A stretch of 35,000 bases of DNA from Chromera velia (Eukaryota > Sar > Chromeraceae): positions 32,200-67,199 of the forward strand of contig JAHBMJ010004903.1 of NCBI GenBank assembly GCA_018398765.1, read 5' to 3'. The notes beneath the pieces are model-generated. The model saw nothing but the letters and a program-made list of their open reading frames with translations, did not search any database and was not told the origin of the DNA. This document shows, piece by piece, positions 21,725 through 32,045 of the stretch. The position numbers and the translations under genes were made by a program. Positions within the stretch are counted from its first letter, which is position 1; the number at the start of each line of letters is the position of its first letter.

Positions 21725-22279
21725 TAAATTTTCAATTACCCGCTACCGCTGCTTCTGCCACTGGTGTTGCTGGTTGTGCTCTTGATCGATCACAAGTGGT
21801 CTGCTGCTGTTCCTAGTCCGAGGTTTTCTTTTTTTTATTCTTCTCGACTATATATCGATAAGTATTAAGTTGGGAGAGACGGTCTGCATGCAATGGCTCA
21901 GAATTGGCTGCATGCATGGTAAAAAAAATCGAAAAAACGAAAAAAAAGTTTCGATCCAGCTGTCGCGCGACTCGCGCGGTTGCGCTCTGTGACACAACCA
22001 TGCATGCATGCATTTTTTTGCGCCATCGATCCCTGACGCACGAGACTGTAACGAAATTTAGGCTTAATTTGCCGCTGGAGCTGCAGGTTTGTGCCATACA
22101 ATGAAATCATTCCCCCAGAAAGCCTCTTTCCAGCTCAAAAGAAAGTCTACTCAGGTCCCATTCGGAGTCTGCACGGCTGGGGACTGCAGAGACTCCGTGA
22201 GACCAGTCAGCCAGGCAGGCAGAAAGATTCGAGCGTCAGACCTTGATTGATTGCAGCCTCACCCGAATCGATCGCCAGG
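21725..22279. promoter_or_regulatory. shared divergent promoter of the Cys-rich and kinase genes
   Basis: This 555-bp interval holds three exact TGCATGCA sites: 21885-21892, 21909-21916 and, as the longer TGCATGCATGCA, 22001-22012. An acceptor-like TTGATTGCAG ends at about 22255, 24 bases before the kinase ATG, so the kinase may have a 5' UTR intron. The missing first exon of the Cys-rich gene should also lie here. Confidence 0.45.
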
Positions 22280-25200
22280 ATGGGGTGCAAGGCTTCGAAG
22301 GCCAGCGGGAAGGAGAGCAGGAAGTCCCTCATGATCACTGGGGGAAAGGACGCTCAGGCCTTCTGGGAGGAGTACGAACTCGGAGGAAATCTGGGAACAG
22401 TAAGCCGACATACCAGAATAAAGAAAGATCCGGCCATACCATAAACATATACGCGTAGACGGACCATGTGTGCTTCAGTTGAAGGGATCCATTGACCTCT
22501 TCTTCCTTCCTGCAGGGGGCCTTCGGCTACGTCAAAAAACTTCGAGTCGTCCGAGAAAGTCAGTCGGTCGAAAGGCCGAAATGTGTTTTTCCGTTGGCAT
22601 GACTGAACAGAAACTTTTGCGTTGCTTGTTTGTCATTTGTGTGCTCCCTCCCCTTGTCGAACTCTCTGCAGATGACGAGGAGTCGGACCTGCAGTGCGTG
22701 AAGATGCTCAACAAGGCACAACTGGGACCGCTCCTCGAAGCCACAAAGAACGAAGCGGCAATCCAAAAGGCCCTTTCCCATAATCATGTCTTGAAGGTCA
22801 GTCAAATCTGAAACGAACCTTCCGTAGACTCGGCATTTTTCTTCCACGGCCGCCTTTTTCTTTCTCTGTGATTCGAAATGTCTATCCGACAACCTCAGGG
22901 GACAGTCTTCCCACTGGTACCCTTCTCTTTCTGTCTCTCTCTGTTTTGTCATGATGGATCCTCCAGCCTTCCTCCGCTCCCATTCAGGCAGGCAGCCCTT
23001 ACTGTGTCAGAAGGCACTCTGGCTGCCTTTCATTTGTTCCATTTGGCTTTTTCAAGAGGACCGAAGGAAGGAAAAAATGAGGGCATGGGGGCACGGGGGT
23101 GGTCGGATTTCCTCCCCGCCTTCCTCTTTGCTCCACTTCCTTTCAGAGTCTCCCCATACAAACAGAGAGAGAGAGAGAGAGATGAGGGGACAGGACCAGT
23201 CACCGTTGTCCCGAACCAACAGTTTGAATTCGTTTAATCGTTTGTTCGTTTTGTTGTTCCTTTTCTGGGTTTCTGTCCAGGTTTTTGACTTCTTTGACGA
23301 CAACGAGTTCATGTACATTGTCATTGAGAGGTGGGTGTGTCGGTCATACAGACGATTTATAAGTTAGATGGTGTGTCGTGCCTTCTTCCCCCCCCCCTTT
23401 CTTCCTTTCTTGATGATTTCTTCCGGTCGTGTCTGCTCCCCGCGTATTCTTCCTCTCTTTCCTCTCGGCTGTTGTGGATGTCACAGCATACGTCGGTCCG
23501 TATTTTTGTGCCTCTACGTCCTTTTTTCGTTTTGTGCCTCTACGTCCTTTTTTCTTTTTGTGCCTCTACGTCCTTTTTTCGTTTTGTGCCTCTACGTCCT
23601 TTTTTCTACTCCGTGTCGGTGCCTTCCATTTTATTCTCCCTTCACCCTTCTTTATCTTCTGCCTTCCTTCCTTCTTTCTCTGCTCACCCGACACTGTCCC
23701 TTCCCCTTCAGATGCCACGGGGGAACAGTCCAGTCGCAAATGCAGCGACTCCAGAGGGCAACTTCGCAAGCAGTCAACGCATTTCTCAGAGACAAACCTC
23801 ACGGTGCAGCCTCCTCATCACCAAAAGGAGACGTCACACCCCCAAGAGAAAAGTCACTGCCCCTCCTCACACCCGGATCCAAAAGCTCCGGCAAACCCAC
23901 ACTCCCCACGGCAGTCAAGGGCGCCCCTGCCGCCTTCGTTGCTGCTGAACGACTCGCTGCCTGCGTGGCCTGGCAGCTCCTCTCTGCACTCGCACACTGC
24001 CACGACAAAAAACTGGTCCATCGAGATGTGAAACCCGTCAGTTAGAGAGTCTGTCAGGCAGGCAAGCAGGCAGGCAGTCTGTCTGCGCGTGAGTGTGCGT
24101 GAAGAAATGAGCTTTCTAGTTGCATTCTCCTTGTTTGCTCTTCTTCTGCCTCTCTTGCTTCCCTGTGTGTCGTCTTTCGGTCAGTCTTTTCTTTCCTTTT
24201 GTGATCTATCGTGGGTATGTTTCTGCCCATGCACTCTTTTTGTGCGTTGCCTCGCCCCTCCTTCTATTGTCCCCCCCCCCCTGAGTGTCCGGCGGCTGCA
24301 GGAGAATTTGATGTTTGCTGACAGAGACCGGAGCGTCACGAAACTCCTCGACTTCGGTCTCGCTGCTGTGAAGAAAAAGACACGTCCGTCCGTCCGTGTG
24401 TCTCCTCGTTCACCGCACCAGTCTGTCTCGTTCTCTGTAGGTCTCACCGTCTTTTTGTCAGTCTTTTGAGGGTCAAGTCTTTCCGTTCTCTTTGTCCTTG
24501 CTGTGTATGCCCATGCACTGTTTTGTGAGCTGTTATGAGTTTTGGGTTTTCGTGTCTCATGGTTTTCTACTGAGTTAATATTCGTTCAGCGTGTCGAGAC
24601 AAGACGGTCAAGAGCACAGACAGACTGTTGTTCGCAATTTCGCCCCCTGTCGTGTGACGGAAGGAATTTTTTTTTTGTTTTTTTTGCGTCTGTCGAATGG
24701 AAATTTTCTTCTTTCTTTCCCTCCTCCTGCGTGCATCCATGCAGAGGATCTGGAGGAGGTCGCAGGAACGCCTCTGTACTGCTCTCCCGAACAGCTCAAA
24801 GGTTGGCTCCCTCCCTGCATGGCGATGCTAGCTTCTCTCGTCTAGCTGTTGGCAGTTTCACTCGTCACTGGATGGGTCCTGCAGCTGTCACGATAGTCTC
24901 CTGTCGCCCTCGTTTTTTTTGTGCCGTGTTTTTCTTTTGTTATTTACTTGACTGTTCTGTCTCTTCTTCCTCCCTGCAGGAAAATACGGGAAACCGGCAG
25001 ACGTGTGGGCAGTGGGAGTGGTCAGTCCTCTCCCTTCCCCAACTGCAAATGTGTGTGTCATTTTCTGTCTGTTCTTGCTCAAGTGCTCCCTCCTTTGTAT
25101 GTTTTTGTTGAGCTGTGTAAGACAATACACTCACCCCCGCTCTGGCTCCTCCCTTTCGAGGTTTCCAAAAACTTGATTCCCCTTCTCAACGAGAGTGCCG

Positions 25201-27026
25201 GCCAGTTAACGGTGCCCTCTGCATGGATGGGGGGACATGGAGAGGAGGCAAGGGACTGAAGAGAAAAAAAAACAAAACGATGGAAAGAAAACAATGCGGC
25301 CCTTGCCAACCTGACGATCATTTCACCTCTATTTAGCTTCTTCTTTCCCTTCTCTTCTCTCTTTCTCTGTGTGTGTGCAGATTGTATACCAGTGTCTGTC
25401 TGCCTGCCTTGTGGATATCTACGGGGAGCAGGACGTTGAGGAGGCCGTCTCAAAGGGTCAGTCAGGGGGGGGNGGGGGGGGGGGGAGAGTGATAAGCGAA
25501 CTCAACTAGCAATTTCTGCAGGATCTGCTTGTTTCTTTAAGCAAAATCCGGCTTAGAAAGTTCCGGCTGATTCTTGATCATCCATTTGTTAGTGAGTGAG
25601 TGCACCCATGCATGGGCTGATCGGCTGATGGGAGGATCGAGGGAGGCGAGTAAAAAGAAAGTGAGTAGCTGGAATTAAGAGAGGGTTGGAGTCTGTAGAG
25701 ATAAAAGGAGAGTGAAACGCACACAGAGAGAAGTTGCGCATCAGAGAGAATCCGGTCTTCTTTTCCATATCACTTGTATCTCACAGACAGAAGTAAACCT
25801 TCTTCTCTCACCCTTCTGTTGAAGCGTCTGTCCATTGCTTTCGTGACCCGTCTCCAATTAGCATATGACTGACGCCTTCTTGTCCTGTCTGACCCGGATC
25901 GGAAGGAAACAAACAAACAAACAAACAAATAACCACACATACAAACAAACAAGCAAACTCGTGCATGTGTGTGTGCGCATGTGTGCGTTCAGGTAGCGTG
26001 ATGTGGCCAGACAACGCATGGAATTTCGTGAGTGACGATGCCACCGCTTTTTGCAAGAGGCTCCTCAAATTCGGTCCGTCCGTGGGTTGGTCGGTTCAAC
26101 AGTCTGCAGCCGGTTGGCCGGTTAGAAGAATGAGTAATCGAAAAATGGATGCATTGATGAACCGCGACACCACCAACAAAATATGTATAAGAAGCGCTCT
26201 GCACCCTAACATTTTAATGGAGGGGTCAGTCAGCAGCAGAAGAAAGCGTCAACGCACTGCTCCTTTTCTTTAATTCAGTTCGACCGACATTTTCCCTCCC
26301 TTTTATTTTTCACCCAAAGTGCCCCAGTGATGCACTTTCTCTCCTCACTACAAATTGACGCACGCAGAGCCGGACAAGCGTCTGACCGCGAAGGACGCCC
26401 TGAAGGACCCCTGGCTGCTCCAGACAGTGGCCACTGCGGGGACCGGGGCCCTCCTGACGGACCCCGGCAGGAAGATCCAGAAAGCTCGGAAGGGATCTGC
26501 TTCTGAGGTATCGGCCTGTGGACCCCTCCCGCCCACAGGGGGGGACTTGGGCTCGCTGGTGGGCCTCCAGGGAGACGCCCTGGGGAGGTGGAAGGCCGCG
26601 AAGGACGATGCCACCCGAGGGTTGTTCCTGCTCAATCTTCTCTTCCAAAAAGGCGATGCCCTCAGTCATGTGTTCTCAGAACCCGTCAACGTGAACCTCC
26701 GCCCCGTAGCAGCAGGAGAGGACACGAAGGGTACGAGACGGAGCAGCGCGATGAGCTCCAACTTCCCTGATGGTGTGGATGAGGCGGACATCGACGCTTT
26801 GGATGAGGGCATTCGGATCCAGAGCCCCCCTCCGGCCCTAGTGACGGCATCGGATGGGGGTGCACAGGGGGACGGGTGGGGGGGAAGGTCCATGTCTAAG
26901 CGGCAACTCAATCTGCAGGGAATCCGGGGTGCGTCTATGCAGTCAGACATCACACTCAGCAATGTGCCCCCTGCAGACATCAAAGAAGCAGTCGCTTCGT
27001 GGCAGCAGCAGCAGCAGGCCAAATGA
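22280..27026 (+). CDS. serine/threonine protein kinase, CAMK/CDPK-like, N-terminally acylated, no EF hands; complete, 11 exons
   Basis: Exons: 22280-22399, 22516-22558, 22672-22796, 23281-23330, 23712-24036, 24302-24383, 24745-24801, 24980-25020, 25381-25456, 25993-26073, 26368-27026. They total 1659 nt (552 aa plus TGA), in frame at all junctions. The N-terminus MGCKASK fits myristoylation of Gly2 plus palmitoylation of Cys3, so the enzyme is probably membrane-bound. Kinase motifs are intact: glycine loop GNLGTGAFGYV (36-46), Lys65 in LQCVKML, Glu82 of helix C, HRD 216-218 in LVHRDVKPEN, DFG 238-240, GTPLYCSPE (256-264), ADVWAVGV, and Arg338 in EPDKRLTAKDALKDPW. An insert of about 55 Ser/Pro/Lys-rich residues (about 130-185) lies between the hinge and helix E. 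The 200-residue tail is low-complexity, has no EF hands and ends in a Gln run. Substrates are unknown. Confidence 0.9.
23508..23609 (+). repeat. 26-bp tandem repeat, 3.9 copies, in a kinase intron
   Basis: The unit TGTGCCTCTACGTCC followed by six T and CGTTT or CTTTT is repeated four times without gaps, the last copy diverging at its end. It lies in the intron between the exons at 23281-23330 and 23712-24036. Copies alternate between CGTTT and CTTTT. Confidence 0.9.
25469..25485. other. G homopolymer with an ambiguous base
   Basis: A run of G with a single n at 25473, just after the donor of the kinase exon ending at 25456. The true length of this run is unresolved; it is intronic and does not affect the protein model. 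Confidence 0.9.
25909..25954 (+). repeat. (AAAC)n microsatellite, kinase intron
   Basis: AAAC/AAAT units shortly before the acceptor of the exon at 25993. Confidence 0.8.
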
Positions 27027-28705
27027 ATCAATGAATGAATGCGTAAGAGAATGAATGGGGCGGTGCATGAGGGGGTGTGCGTGTGCGTGAGTGAGGGAAG
27101 CATTGAATGAGAGAGAGAATGGTAACATTCTTGGTCCCCTTGTATGGAAATTTTGGGATCGACGCAGGGAGGGGGGTTTGGGTTTTCCGGTTGAATTTCG
27201 CAAACAAATTTTCAAAGAATTCCTCGATCCATCAATTGATGGATTGATTGTTCGTTCCTCACTTGACTGACTGCAAAGTGCATGGATGGATCATGTGTGC
27301 GTGGAGAGAATGAATGAACGGGAGTCCTGTTAGGAACTCCCTACGAAAAAAGGGCAGGCAGCCTTGCGTGAATTCAAAGCTGGAACGGACCCGATCACGT
27401 ACTCACTTGACCACTTTTTTGTGACGCCCCGCGCAACTGCGTCAGACACCCTCCCTGCTGGGGCCGTACGGCCTTGCGCGGCGGTCTTGCATATTGTTTC
27501 TTGTCGGATGGGCAGGCCGGCAATCGGGCAGGGATGTCCTTAATTTGCCACTGAAAATGTTGAACCGAGCTGGACCGTTGGAAGTAAACTGAAGGTTTTT
27601 GTTGACCCGATCGAATCGAATCGAAAGAGGGGACTAGCTGCCTGGAATTGGGGGGTGCTGTCTGTATGTTTGGGGAAAGCTAGTGGGGAAAAGGGGGGGA
27701 TGATCGAGAGGGAAGAAGGAAGAGGTGCAAGAATACAACAAGGGGCTGGGGCCTAGCCGCATGGGACCGGGAGACGACACATGCTTGGTGACAGTTAGGC
27801 CATTTTCCCCTGGCAAGAGCGCTATACAGAAACAGAATAAGGCAAAAACTTTGAGAGACATCGCTGGAGACATCGGCACTTGGGATAAAAAATCTGGGCT
27901 CGATTGCATACCTCTATAGGCATACTTGTACATTTGAATGCTTATCATATCGCTAGACATAGGCTGTGTCGCTGCGACAAGCAAGCAGCTAGCAAGCTAG
28001 AAGCAAAACTGTTGTTGCTATAATACATTGAGGATATTTCAGGATAATTAACGTTGATAAAAAAAAAAAAAATTTTGTCATGTACCGAAACATTTCTGTC
28101 AGTCACTCAACTTTGTTTGTGAAGCTAGTGTTTAAGTTGTTGTGAAGCTATATTAATATATAATTAATAGTTATATAGTCATTAACGTGAGCTGTTACTA
28201 GCCTAGTTACTAGCACTGTTAGTTTATGAAATATAAAAGTAAAAAAGATTGCCTTAATAAGCGCTCTTTCTACACAAATTTTTAGCTTCATACTCCCGAC
28301 CCTACTAGCAATTTGCAAAACCGTCACGGGCAGAATTTTTTTTGCTACCGGCGGTTTTGTCAAAACTGCTAACCAACGTACTAACAGAAATTTTCCGCCG
28401 CGGCCACTATATAATGATTTTTAAGCTAATTAAATAGCGGTTTTTTACTAAAGGGAGAAAACCATTAAAAGGAGGCTTTAAGGAGCTCTATAAAGGAGTT
28501 TAATTGTTAATCTTCTAACGTTAATAGTTTGTTTACATTTGTATATAAATATTTTTTACGACCTAGTTTAATTATGACTTAGTTAAAGACTAAGTCAACA
28601 TATAGATCGTGAAATCCACCCTATACTAGCAACTTCAATTTTGAAAACCGCCTCCAAAACCGCTACCTAGGCACCCAAAATAGCAAGTTGACCAAGTTTA
28701 CTAGC
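27027..28705. other. spacer between the kinase gene and the LTR element
   Basis: The first 600 bases are balanced in composition, with ATGA-type repeats directly after the kinase stop, and probably include its 3' UTR. From about 27940 the DNA becomes AT-rich, with many CTAGC/TACTAGC words. I see no coding exon series or RNA gene. Confidence 0.5.
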
Positions 28706-29174
28706 GATAAGTTTAGGATGATCTAGATGAAGCACCTAAACTTATTCGAAGAAGAAAAAGAGAAGTCAACTGAACATAGTTCGACTTACGAATAGAAATG
28801 AAGAATGTCAATCCGGGAGATGCCCACAAGAACACGAAGATCTTCGAAGCATCATTGACAAGATGAATTCTAGACGCAAAGACAAAGAGCAGACTTTCTA
28901 TCCACTTCAAACCGCGCAATCGGATCCATTCGAATTCTTAGAATCAATAGTGTCCAAAGCAAACCACGCTTCAGTTGCTTGGACAGCGAAGAGATCATAT
29001 CGAATGGACCGCGGTGATCAATCGACGGGCAGATTGATGGCCCCGGAAAATAACTCATTGCATGCCTCGTAAAGCGAAAATCCCGCATGCACAGGTAGGG
29101 TACTGAAATAATTAATGACGCACGCAGTTCTCTCACGCTGTACGCTTTACTTCTGAAGCGCTCTAAAGCTTTAC
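28706..29174 (-). repeat. long terminal repeat, left copy (3' LTR relative to the element)
   Basis: The plus strand starts GATAAGTTTAGGATGATCTA and ends GAAGCGCTCTAAAGCTTTAC. The same sequence recurs at 31471-31688 in direct orientation with scattered substitutions. This copy keeps about 265 bp (about 28879-29143) that the right copy lacks. A 10-bp inverted repeat (TAAGTTTAGG at 28708-28717, CCTAAACTTA at 28735-28744) sits at its edge. On the minus strand an AAAGAAAAGAA purine tract directly precedes it, placed as a polypurine tract should be. CTAGC flanks the outer ends of both copies (28701-28705, 31691-31695) and may be the 5-bp target duplication. Confidence 0.6.
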
Positions 29175-29218
29175 GGGGGTTCTTTTCTTTACAGCGGTAG
29201 CGCGGAGGCAAAGAAAAA

Positions 29219-30400
29219 TTAAAGAGTGAGAGAAAGAGGGGGTAGACGAGAACATTCAGCCAATCCAAAGAGCTCAAGAGCATCCGCGGACAAAGAGAGG
29301 AGCCAAGAAAGCAATCCAATGTCACGGGCTTTAGTCAGGATGTCGGAGACATTCACGTCCGTAGGGATCTTGAAGACACCCACTTTGTGCTGTTCGGTGA
29401 GGTTAGTCACCGCCAAGAGGGGAACCATGCAGGCGCGGTCTCCCAGACGACGGACCAGAGGGAGGAGCGCTCTCTCAGCAGAGGAGGCACCACCAGACTA
29501 GAGAAGGTACAGAACGTTGGCGGTATCGCAACCAATGCCAATCTTCACAGACTTGTAGAAGGGAATCAGACAAGCTGTGAAATGAAGAGAGGCATCGACA
29601 GCGTCCTCAAGAGTGAGAACTTCTGCACGGGTCGTAGATCTCGCCACACGAGACTGTCGGCGACTCTTATAGAGAAGGGGAGACCCTTGGAGAAAGAGTA
29701 ACCAGCCAGTTTGAGGGTAGGGAGAGTCAGGGATACCAAACAAGGCATCTGCGTAGACAACCGCAATGAGCTCATCAGGGTTGAGAGAAGGACGGATAGG
29801 GATGCCCAAAGAGGGAGTCAATCGAAGGTTCGTGACAACGTACCGGCGGGCAGCGCTGCCAACAGGAAGGGCCTCGAAGAGCACGGAGTACTCCATCATG
29901 GAGAAGGCCTCGGGGGTCATCGGAACCAGACGACGGTAACAACCAAGGATCTTCCGCCCGCGAGCAATAAATGCCAGAGCAGACTCCTTAGCCAAGGGGG
30001 TAAAGGTCCCCTGGACTTGATCTCGCTCCAGCGAGCCCGAAGGCGTTTCGGAAATGGACCCAAGTAGAAATGTTGGAGGCAATCCATCAGCCAATCCGGG
30101 TTGGCTTTAGATACGGAGTACTCGGGGTCCGCCTTGAGAACGTTCAGGACATCCTCGGAGAGCTTCTATCGAATGAGAGAAGCGAGGTCCACCGGATCGA
30201 AAGAAGAAGGACCATCGAGAGAGCGTACTTCCTCGACATACTCAATGATGGACTCATGGAAGGGCTCGATATCCTTCTCGGCAGAGAAAGACCTGACGGA
30301 GTCGAGGGCTTTCTTGGCCAAGTCGGAGCGACGAGTCGAGAACTGCTGGAGAGGAGGCGGGTGCGTTTGCTGGAAGGCAGCCTAGCCAGGTCCACCAGGA
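29219..30400 (-). pseudogene. degenerate Copia-like retroelement: RNase H region next to a gag-like piece
   Basis: The minus strand from about 29836 to 29498 reads LNPDELIAVVYADALFG, TGWLLFLQGSPLLYKSRRQS and ARSTTRAEVLTLEDAVDAS. This follows the Copia/Ty1 RNase H pattern (acidic YADA strand, Tyr-Lys-Ser-Arg-Arg-Gln, then Ser-Thr-Thr-Arg-Ala-Glu). Another frame (29428-29219) continues with KIPTDVNVSDILTKA, the usual Copia end motif. Upstream in element orientation, about 30400-30085 reads as a gag-like protein (FHESIIEYVEEVRSLDG, LQHFYLGPFPKRLRARW) broken by a TAG at 30166-30168 and by frameshifts. Protease, integrase and most of the reverse transcriptase are missing, so gag-like sequence abuts RNase H near 29837. 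The element cannot code for its own movement. Confidence 0.6.
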
Positions 30401-30591
30401 CCGAAGTTGTGAACAGACTCGTCAGGTGACCTTCGTCCGGCTGATGGACCTCCTCCCCATGGAGTCCTCTCGGCCCCTCCTCCAGGCATCGTGCAACCAC
30501 ACCCCTCTCCCACATTCGGACCAGCTGCAGGAGGTCAACTTCAAGGCTCTCGTTTTTTTGGCCCCCTCACTGCTCCCCCTGTTGCTTCTTC
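29837..30591. repeat. 755-bp direct repeat, copy 1, ending at a single N
   Basis: Positions 29837-30591 appear identical to 30593-31347 (offset 756). The reading frames on both strands recur residue for residue. The copies are separated only by the n at 30592. The exact identity inside a decayed element and the N at the junction point to two overlapping contigs joined without merging. Confidence 0.9.
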
Positions 30592-30592
30592 N
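30592..30592. other. single N at the repeat junction
   Basis: The only undetermined base here lies exactly between the two 755-bp copies, as an assembler's placeholder would. Confidence 0.95.
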
Positions 30593-31347
30593 AACGTACC
30601 GGCGGGCAGCGCTGCCAACAGGAAGGGCCTCGAAGAGCACGGAGTACTCCATCATGGAGAAGGCCTCGGGGGTCATCGGAACCAGACGACGGTAACAACC
30701 AAGGATCTTCCGCCCGCGAGCAATAAATGCCAGAGCAGACTCCTTAGCCAAGGGGGTAAAGGTCCCCTGGACTTGATCTCGCTCCAGCGAGCCCGAAGGC
30801 GTTTCGGAAATGGACCCAAGTAGAAATGTTGGAGGCAATCCATCAGCCAATCCGGGTTGGCTTTAGATACGGAGTACTCGGGGTCCGCCTTGAGAACGTT
30901 CAGGACATCCTCGGAGAGCTTCTATCGAATGAGAGAAGCGAGGTCCACCGGATCGAAAGAAGAAGGACCATCGAGAGAGCGTACTTCCTCGACATACTCA
31001 ATGATGGACTCATGGAAGGGCTCGATATCCTTCTCGGCAGAGAAAGACCTGACGGAGTCGAGGGCTTTCTTGGCCAAGTCGGAGCGACGAGTCGAGAACT
31101 GCTGGAGAGGAGGCGGGTGCGTTTGCTGGAAGGCAGCCTAGCCAGGTCCACCAGGACCGAAGTTGTGAACAGACTCGTCAGGTGACCTTCGTCCGGCTGA
31201 TGGACCTCCTCCCCATGGAGTCCTCTCGGCCCCTCCTCCAGGCATCGTGCAACCACACCCCTCTCCCACATTCGGACCAGCTGCAGGAGGTCAACTTCAA
31301 GGCTCTCGTTTTTTTGGCCCCCTCACTGCTCCCCCTGTTGCTTCTTC
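30593..31347. repeat. 755-bp direct repeat, copy 2
   Basis: Second exact copy of 29837-30591. After it the sequence continues uniquely to the right LTR. If the copies collapse to one, the element is a single gag-like to RNase H remnant about 756 bp shorter than shown. Confidence 0.9.
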
Positions 31348-31470
31348 TGAGGATGCTGAGGCCTTCCGCGCCCTTCCTCCACAGACTGCACCTTCCCAGG
31401 GGCCTGCCTACTTCGGGATCTCCACTCCCCCCCCGGTTCCTTAAACTGCCGTCCTGGGAGCCGGCACCAC

Positions 31471-31688
31471 GATAAGTTTAGGATGATCTAGATAAAGCAC
31501 CTAAACTTATTCGAAGAAGAAAGAGAGAAGTCAACTGAACACAGTTGGACTTACGAATAGAAATGAAGAATGTCAATCTGGGAGATGCCCACAAGAACAC
31601 GAAGATCTTCGAAGCATCCGAGAAATCGATCGACCAATCAAGATGAATTCTAGACGCGTTTTACCTCTGAAGCGCTCTGAAGCTTTAC
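31471..31688 (-). repeat. long terminal repeat, right copy (5' LTR relative to the element), internally deleted
   Basis: Direct repeat of 28706-29174. It matches from GATAAGTTTAGG through GAAGATCTTCGAAGCATC and AAGATGAATTCTAGACGC, then jumps to TTTACCTCTGAAGCGCTC, losing about 265 bp. It has a short unique insert (about 31618-31638). The terminal TAAGTTTAGG/CCTAAACTTA inverted repeat is preserved (31473-31482, 31500-31509). The divergence between copies shows that the insertion is not recent. Confidence 0.6.
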
Positions 31689-32045
31689 AACTAGCAATTC
31701 TTTAGGGAGCAGGAGCCTGAGGCCTGTAGGTGGCTATGTATGGCTGTCGCTTAGGTTGTCGCTAAGGTTGTCGCCAAATTTGTTCAGTTGGGCAATATCA
31801 AGAAATTTCTGAATTTCCCGGACGTCGCGATCTTGATTGCGTCTACCCATCAAAACGTCTCACACTTCTGCCGATGGGTGACCATATACAGCATCACACT
31901 CTACACAGGGTACAGCGTTAACAGTCCACGCGTGACAGTCCCATTGGCAGGAGCTCTGAGCCTGGGGGGACTCTGTGGTTGCCCGAACGGGCCGAACCTT
32001 CAGAGCCCCCCTTATGAGCTCAAGGCTGACTTGATAACAAGCCGC
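31689..32045. other. spacer between LTR element and nucleotidyltransferase frame
   Basis: No independent gene is supported. A plus frame at 31788-32162 overlaps the antisense of the nucleotidyltransferase frame and has no family features. Confidence 0.4.

Noticed and set aside
23508-23609. CRISPR-like array
   Set aside because: The 26-bp units are directly adjacent with no spacers, and the setting is a eukaryotic intron, so this is a minisatellite.
27410-27510. GC-rich stretch resembling a structured RNA
   Set aside because: No tRNA-like arms or known small-RNA boxes could be traced in it.
30070-31185. Two identical plus-strand frames of 119 codons
   Set aside because: They are antisense shadows of the gag-like retroelement sequence, doubled by the exact 755-bp repeat.
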